From assembly GCA_018222825.1 (NCBI GenBank), contig JAAEZO010000015.1, positions 1 to 32,180 of the forward strand: a stretch of DNA of 32,180 nt, in the 5' to 3' direction. Source of the stretch: Gammaproteobacteria bacterium (GTDB lineage Bacteria; Pseudomonadota; Gammaproteobacteria; Enterobacterales; Aeromonadaceae). Position 1 is the first letter of the stretch, and every line of letters begins with the position of its first letter. Below are positions 28,301-32,180 of this stretch, piece after piece. The translations under genes and the position numbers were made by a program. Below the pieces are notes generated by a model. The model was not told the DNA's origin, made no database searches, and worked only from the letters and a program-made list of their open reading frames with translations.

Positions 28301-31300
28301 GGATGGATCTCCTCATGTTGTTCGGTGCTGAGCTGTTCGTTTCTGAACAGGGCGTCCAGGCTTTCAATCAACTCTCTGGGCGGCTTGTCGAACCAGGCAG
28401 CACCGGGCCGGCGCACAAACAGATAAAGCGCACCGCCCAGGTGGGTATCGTAGTCGTAGTCGGGCAGGCGCAGCATCAGCTGGCGATGCAGCGCCAGCAG
28501 GTAGAGCACATATTGCAGATCGTACCGGTGCTTGAGCACCTGGCCCTGCATGGCCGCCAGGGTGTAATCGGCGTCTTCCTGACCCAGCCAGTTCGACTTG
28601 TAGTCCACCACGTAATAACGCCCCTCATGCTCGAACACCAAATCGATAAAGCCCTTGAGCATGCCGTTCAGGGTGTCGGGCGCCAGCGCATTTCTGGGCT
28701 GGCCCGGCAGTATGTGGTGCTGCACCAGTGCATCCAGGCGCTGCACATTCACCCGGCTGACCTCCAGCCAGAACTCCATCTCGGTCTGATATTGGGCAAG
28801 CTCGCCCAACACCGGCCCCTGCTCGAACAGCGGTGTGACCAGCAGCCCCTGCAGCCAGTCGATGAGCGGCTCTGTCCATTCGGGCATGCCCCGTAGCTGG
28901 CAACGGCGGGCCAGCTGGTTTTTCAGCTCGTCGGGTTCGCCGACAAGCTCCTGGTCCAGCGCCAGCTCCAGCAGGCCGTGCAAAAAGGTCCCCGCCGCCG
29001 GCCCGCGGGCAAAGCGGTGCAGGCTCGGCGTATCGCCCGGGCGCAACGGCATAAAGGGCAGCTCCAGCTCGTCGTCACCGGCCTTGCCCGCCTCGGGTCG
29101 TTCGGGCGAGGCATCGTCAAAACGCTGGCCCGCCGTTTCCTGGGTGCGCAGCGCACTGTAGGAGGCAATCCACCAATGCTCGGCAGCCGTTCGAGTCGGC
29201 GTGGCCCACACCGGATCGGTCAGGGTCTCATCGGTCGGACTCCACTGCTGTTCATCCGGCTCGGGAGCCGGACACAGGGCGGTGTCCGGCGCCACCAGCG
29301 GTGTGAGCCAGTCGGCCAGACTGCCGGCCAGTTCGGCACCGCCACCCAGTACATACCCCATGGCCGAGTCATGCAGCCGCGAGGCCTTGGCATTACCGAC
29401 CTTGATGTCGCTCAGCCCCAGCCAGCAGGCGTGACGAGCGCGGGTCATAGCCACATACAGCAAACGCAAGTCTTCGCCCAGCCGTTCCCGCTCGGCCAGT
29501 TCCAGCTCGTCTTCGGACGGATTCAGCACCAGCCGGCGGCCCTGCGCATCCTGCACTCGAACCGCCCCCTTGCCGACCCCGCGAAAAGAGCAAATGAACG
29601 GCAGAAACACCAGCGGATATTCCAGCCCCTTCGACTTGTGAATGGTGACCACCCGCACCAGGGCGGCGTCACTTTCCAGGCGCAGCACCTGCTCGTCGGC
29701 GGCCTCGGCCTGCCCCTCCAGGCACTCGGCCAGATGGCGGATCAACGCCTGCTCGCCATCCAGCCCGGCGGCGGCCTGCTGCATCAACTCGGCCAGATGC
29801 AGAATATTGGTCAGGCAGCGCTCGCCGTCGGCGCGGTCGGCCAGCCGCGCCGGTAGCCTGAAGTCGTGCAGCAGTCGGTGCACCATGGGCAGCAGCCCCT
29901 GGCGCTGCCAGCAGCGACGATATTCCCGAAACTGCATCACCCGCCGTTCCCAGTGACGTTCGTCCTGATTGAGCCGCTCAAGCTCTGCCAGGGGCTGTCC
30001 CAGGGTGGCGGTGGCCAGCGCCGCCCTGAGTTTGCCGTCCTGCTCCGGCTCGGCGCAGGCGCGCAGCCACAGCAACACATCGTTCGCCTCGGCGCTGGCA
30101 AAAATGGAGTCCTTGTCGGACAGATAGACGCTGCGCACCCCTTTTGCCGCCAGCGCATGGCGAATGGCCTGCGCCTCCTTGAAGCTGCGCACCAGTACCG
30201 CTATATCACTGGGCTGCACCGGGGCCAGCTCACCGTCTTTGGCAAAGCCGGCCTTGCCCTGCCTGCCCTGATTCAGCAAATGAGTGATATGACCGGCACA
30301 GCTCAACGCCATTTGCTGCACATAGGGCGTGGCAGCAAGCGGCAGGCCTTTTTCGTTGTCCAGCTGCCAGAGGGTCAATGCCGGCTGCGTCTCACCGTCG
30401 CATTGCCATTGCTCCTCCCGCCCCCTGGCGGCCACCGACACAAAAGGCAGCGGGTTGTGCTGGTCGTCACGAAACAGAAAGGCGCCCTCGGGGTACTGCT
30501 CGGCCCGCTCGAACACTCGGTTGACCGCCGCCACCATGGCGGTGGAAGAACGAAAGTTGGTGTCCAGGGTATAGTGCCGACCGTCGGTGGCCTCCCTCGC
30601 CGCCAGATAGGTGTGAATATCGGCACCGCGAAAGGCGTAAATCGCCTGCTTGGGATCACCAATCATGAACAGGCCGCTGTCGGGGCTGTTGTCCGCCACC
30701 CGGTAGATGGCGTCGAAGATGCCATATTGCAGCGGATCGGTATCCTGAAATTCATCGATCATCGCCACCGGAAACTGACGCCGAATAACCTCGGCCAGAT
30801 GAGCACCGTTTTCTCCCTGCAGCGCCTCGTCCAGCCGGGTAAGCATGTCGTCAAAGCCCATTTCGGCCCGGCGGCGTTTTTCCGCCTCAAACTGGCACCG
30901 TACCCAGGCGGCGGCATGGCGCAGCGCCGGCTCGGCCGGATCGGGCAAGGCCGCCAGCTGTTGCTCCAGCTCCGCCATGGCCACCAGCGCCGCATGCACC
31001 GGTGGCTCGCCTTTTTTCCAGGCCTCGGCCATGCCCGCGGGCGTGAGCCGAACAAAACCGGTGCCCAGCTCCAGCTCGGCGTCCAGCGACCCCGCCCAGG
31101 CCCTGAGCTTGGCCAGCCACGGTTGGTAGAAACGCGCCTGCAACTTGCGCCCGTCCACTACCTTGTCGGCCACCGCCTTGTCGAGCAGCAGCTCCAGCTC
31201 GTCGGCCCAGCGCGACCAGGGCGCCTTGAGCTTCGCCAGCGCCAGCTCCCGCTCGCACAGCGCCTGCTGGAGCAAGTCGGCCAGCTCTCCGCTGGCTTCG

Positions 31301-31917
31301 CCCTGCTCGCCCAATAACGGGCGCAGTTTCTTGAGCAGCACGCCCGGGGTTTGCCACTGATCAATCACCCAGTCGAGCGGCGCCTCGCTCAGCGGATAAC
31401 ACTGGCGACGCCAGTAATCGCGCGCCACCTCGGCCAGCAGCTCGCTGTGATCGGTTTCCAGGGTCTGGGTAAACAAGCTGCCGCTGTCGAAGGCGTGCTC
31501 GCGCAACATGCGCTGGCACCAGCCATGAATGGTGGACACCGCCGCTTCGTCCATCCACTGGGCGGCAATATCGAGCCGATGAGCACAGGCCGGCCATTGC
31601 TCGGGAGTAAAGTCGGCCTTGAGCACATCGAGCAGTGCATCGCCCTGTGCCTCACCGCGAAACACCGCCGCCGCCTGCACCAGCCGAACACGAATGCGGT
31701 CGCGCAGCTCACGGGTGGCCGCATCGGTAAAGGTCACCACTAGGATCTCGGGCGGCAGCAGCTCACGCACAAAGCCCAGCTCGTCGCCGTGGCCGAGCAC
31801 CAGCCGCAGATAGAGGGCCGAAATGGTAAAGGTTTTACCGGTACCGGCACTGGCTTCAATCAGGCGGCTGCCGTGCAGCGGAAAGGCCAGCGCCAGCGGG
31901 CGCGCCGATGGGCTCAT
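28297..31917 (-). CDS. recB: Exodeoxyribonuclease V subunit beta
   Basis: LIEASAGTGKTFTISALYLRLVLG, IDEFQDTDPLQYGIFD, nuclease motif GFIDLVFEHEGRYYVVDYKSNWLG; start ATG 31917. Confidence 0.97.
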   Translation of the reverse strand: MSPSARPLALAFPLHGSRLIEASAGTGKTFTISALYLRLVLGHGDELGFVRELLPPEILVVTFTDAATRELRDRIRVRLVQAAAVFRGEAQGDALLDVLKADFTPEQWPACAHRLDIAAQWMDEAAVSTIHGWCQRMLREHAFDSGSLFTQTLETDHSELLAEVARDYWRRQCYPLSEAPLDWVIDQWQTPGVLLKKLRPLLGEQGEASGELADLLQQALCERELALAKLKAPWSRWADELELLLDKAVADKVVDGRKLQARFYQPWLAKLRAWAGSLDAELELGTGFVRLTPAGMAEAWKKGEPPVHAALVAMAELEQQLAALPDPAEPALRHAAAWVRCQFEAEKRRRAEMGFDDMLTRLDEALQGENGAHLAEVIRRQFPVAMIDEFQDTDPLQYGIFDAIYRVADNSPDSGLFMIGDPKQAIYAFRGADIHTYLAAREATDGRHYTLDTNFRSSTAMVAAVNRVFERAEQYPEGAFLFRDDQHNPLPFVSVAARGREEQWQCDGETQPALTLWQLDNEKGLPLAATPYVQQMALSCAGHITHLLNQGRQGKAGFAKDGELAPVQPSDIAVLVRSFKEAQAIRHALAAKGVRSVYLSDKDSIFASAEANDVLLWLRACAEPEQDGKLRAALATATLGQPLAELERLNQDERHWERRVMQFREYRRCWQRQGLLPMVHRLLHDFRLPARLADRADGERCLTNILHLAELMQQAAAGLDGEQALIRHLAECLEGQAEAADEQVLRLESDAALVRVVTIHKSKGLEYPLVFLPFICSFRGVGKGAVRVQDAQGRRLVLNPSEDELELAERERLGEDLRLLYVAMTRARHACWLGLSDIKVGNAKASRLHDSAMGYVLGGGAELAGSLADWLTPLVAPDTALCPAPEPDEQQWSPTDETLTDPVWATPTRTAAEHWWIASYSALRTQETAGQRFDDASPERPEAGKAGDDELELPFMPLRPGDTPSLHRFARGPAAGTFLHGLLELALDQELVGEPDELKNQLARRCQLRGMPEWTEPLIDWLQGLLVTPLFEQGPVLGELAQYQTEMEFWLEVSRVNVQRLDALVQHHILPGQPRNALAPDTLNGMLKGFIDLVFEHEGRYYVVDYKSNWLGQEDADYTLAAMQGQVLKHRYDLQYVLYLLALHRQLMLRLPDYDYDTHLGGALYLFVRRPGAAWFDKPPRELIESLDALFRNEQLSTEQHEEIHP

Positions 31918-32180
31918 GGGTGATCCTCCTGTTTGAGCCGTTGCGGGCCCAGATCTTTCAGTGGGGCATAGAGTTGTTTGCACCAGTCAAAAAAGGTGTC
32001 GTCGGCCACCAGGGCGTCAAATTCCGGAAACTGGCGCGCCAGGGCGCCGCTTTCGCTGCGTTCACCGGCGTAATTGAAGTCGTCGCCATCGTAGCCGCGC
32101 CTGGCGGCGATCAGGGCCTTTTGCTCGTCTTCCTGCTCCAGCCAGGCCATGGCGGTTTTAAGCGCCACCGGCAGCGGGGC
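31914..32180 (-). CDS. recC: Exodeoxyribonuclease V subunit gamma, C-terminal part (truncated by window edge)
   Basis: RRGYDGDDFNYAGERSESGALARQFPEFDAL resembles the RecC C-terminus; ATGA overlap with recB. Confidence 0.88.
   Translation of the reverse strand, partial: APLPVALKTAMAWLEQEDEQKALIAARRGYDGDDFNYAGERSESGALARQFPEFDALVADDTFFDWCKQLYAPLKDLGPQRLKQEDHP

Overview
The window reads as ordinary gammaproteobacterial chromosome, probably Aeromonadaceae/Oceanimonas-like; that taxonomic guess rests only on protein flavour. I found no prophage, transposase, CRISPR array or defence island. In order, I recognise: a heptanucleotide repeat at the left edge; a porin (-); a YoaA/DinG-type helicase (+); a DUF2057 protein (+); a REP-like repeat; a DUF924 protein (-); a YjiH-family membrane protein (-) with a long AT-rich leader; thiopurine methyltransferase (-); a DUF4250 protein (-); a SulA-like SOS division inhibitor (+) with two LexA boxes; PsiE (-); a SulP transporter plus two tandem-domain Usp genes (+); the ABC-F protein YbiT (-); CysQ (+); a third tandem-domain Usp (-); a YbjN-like protein (+); tRNA-Ser(GGA); a prolyl-hydroxylase-like 2OG oxygenase (+); AsnB (+); a four-CBS/PAS/GGDEF/EAL protein (+) and an ABC1/UbiB-like kinase (+); a DUF3455 / ECF sigma / anti-sigma cassette (-); and recC(partial)-recB-recD (-). 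The strongest non-routine signal is the sulA-like promoter. A 46-bp near-perfect palindrome (22-bp arms, 2-bp centre) carries one LexA box at its centre and the promoter -35 in its right arm, and a second LexA box overlaps the -10. Other leads are the candidate EF-Tu-type prolyl hydroxylase, the DUF3455/ECF cassette, the SulP-Usp-Usp module and the YjiH leader. I do not see convincing evidence for a wholly new system.
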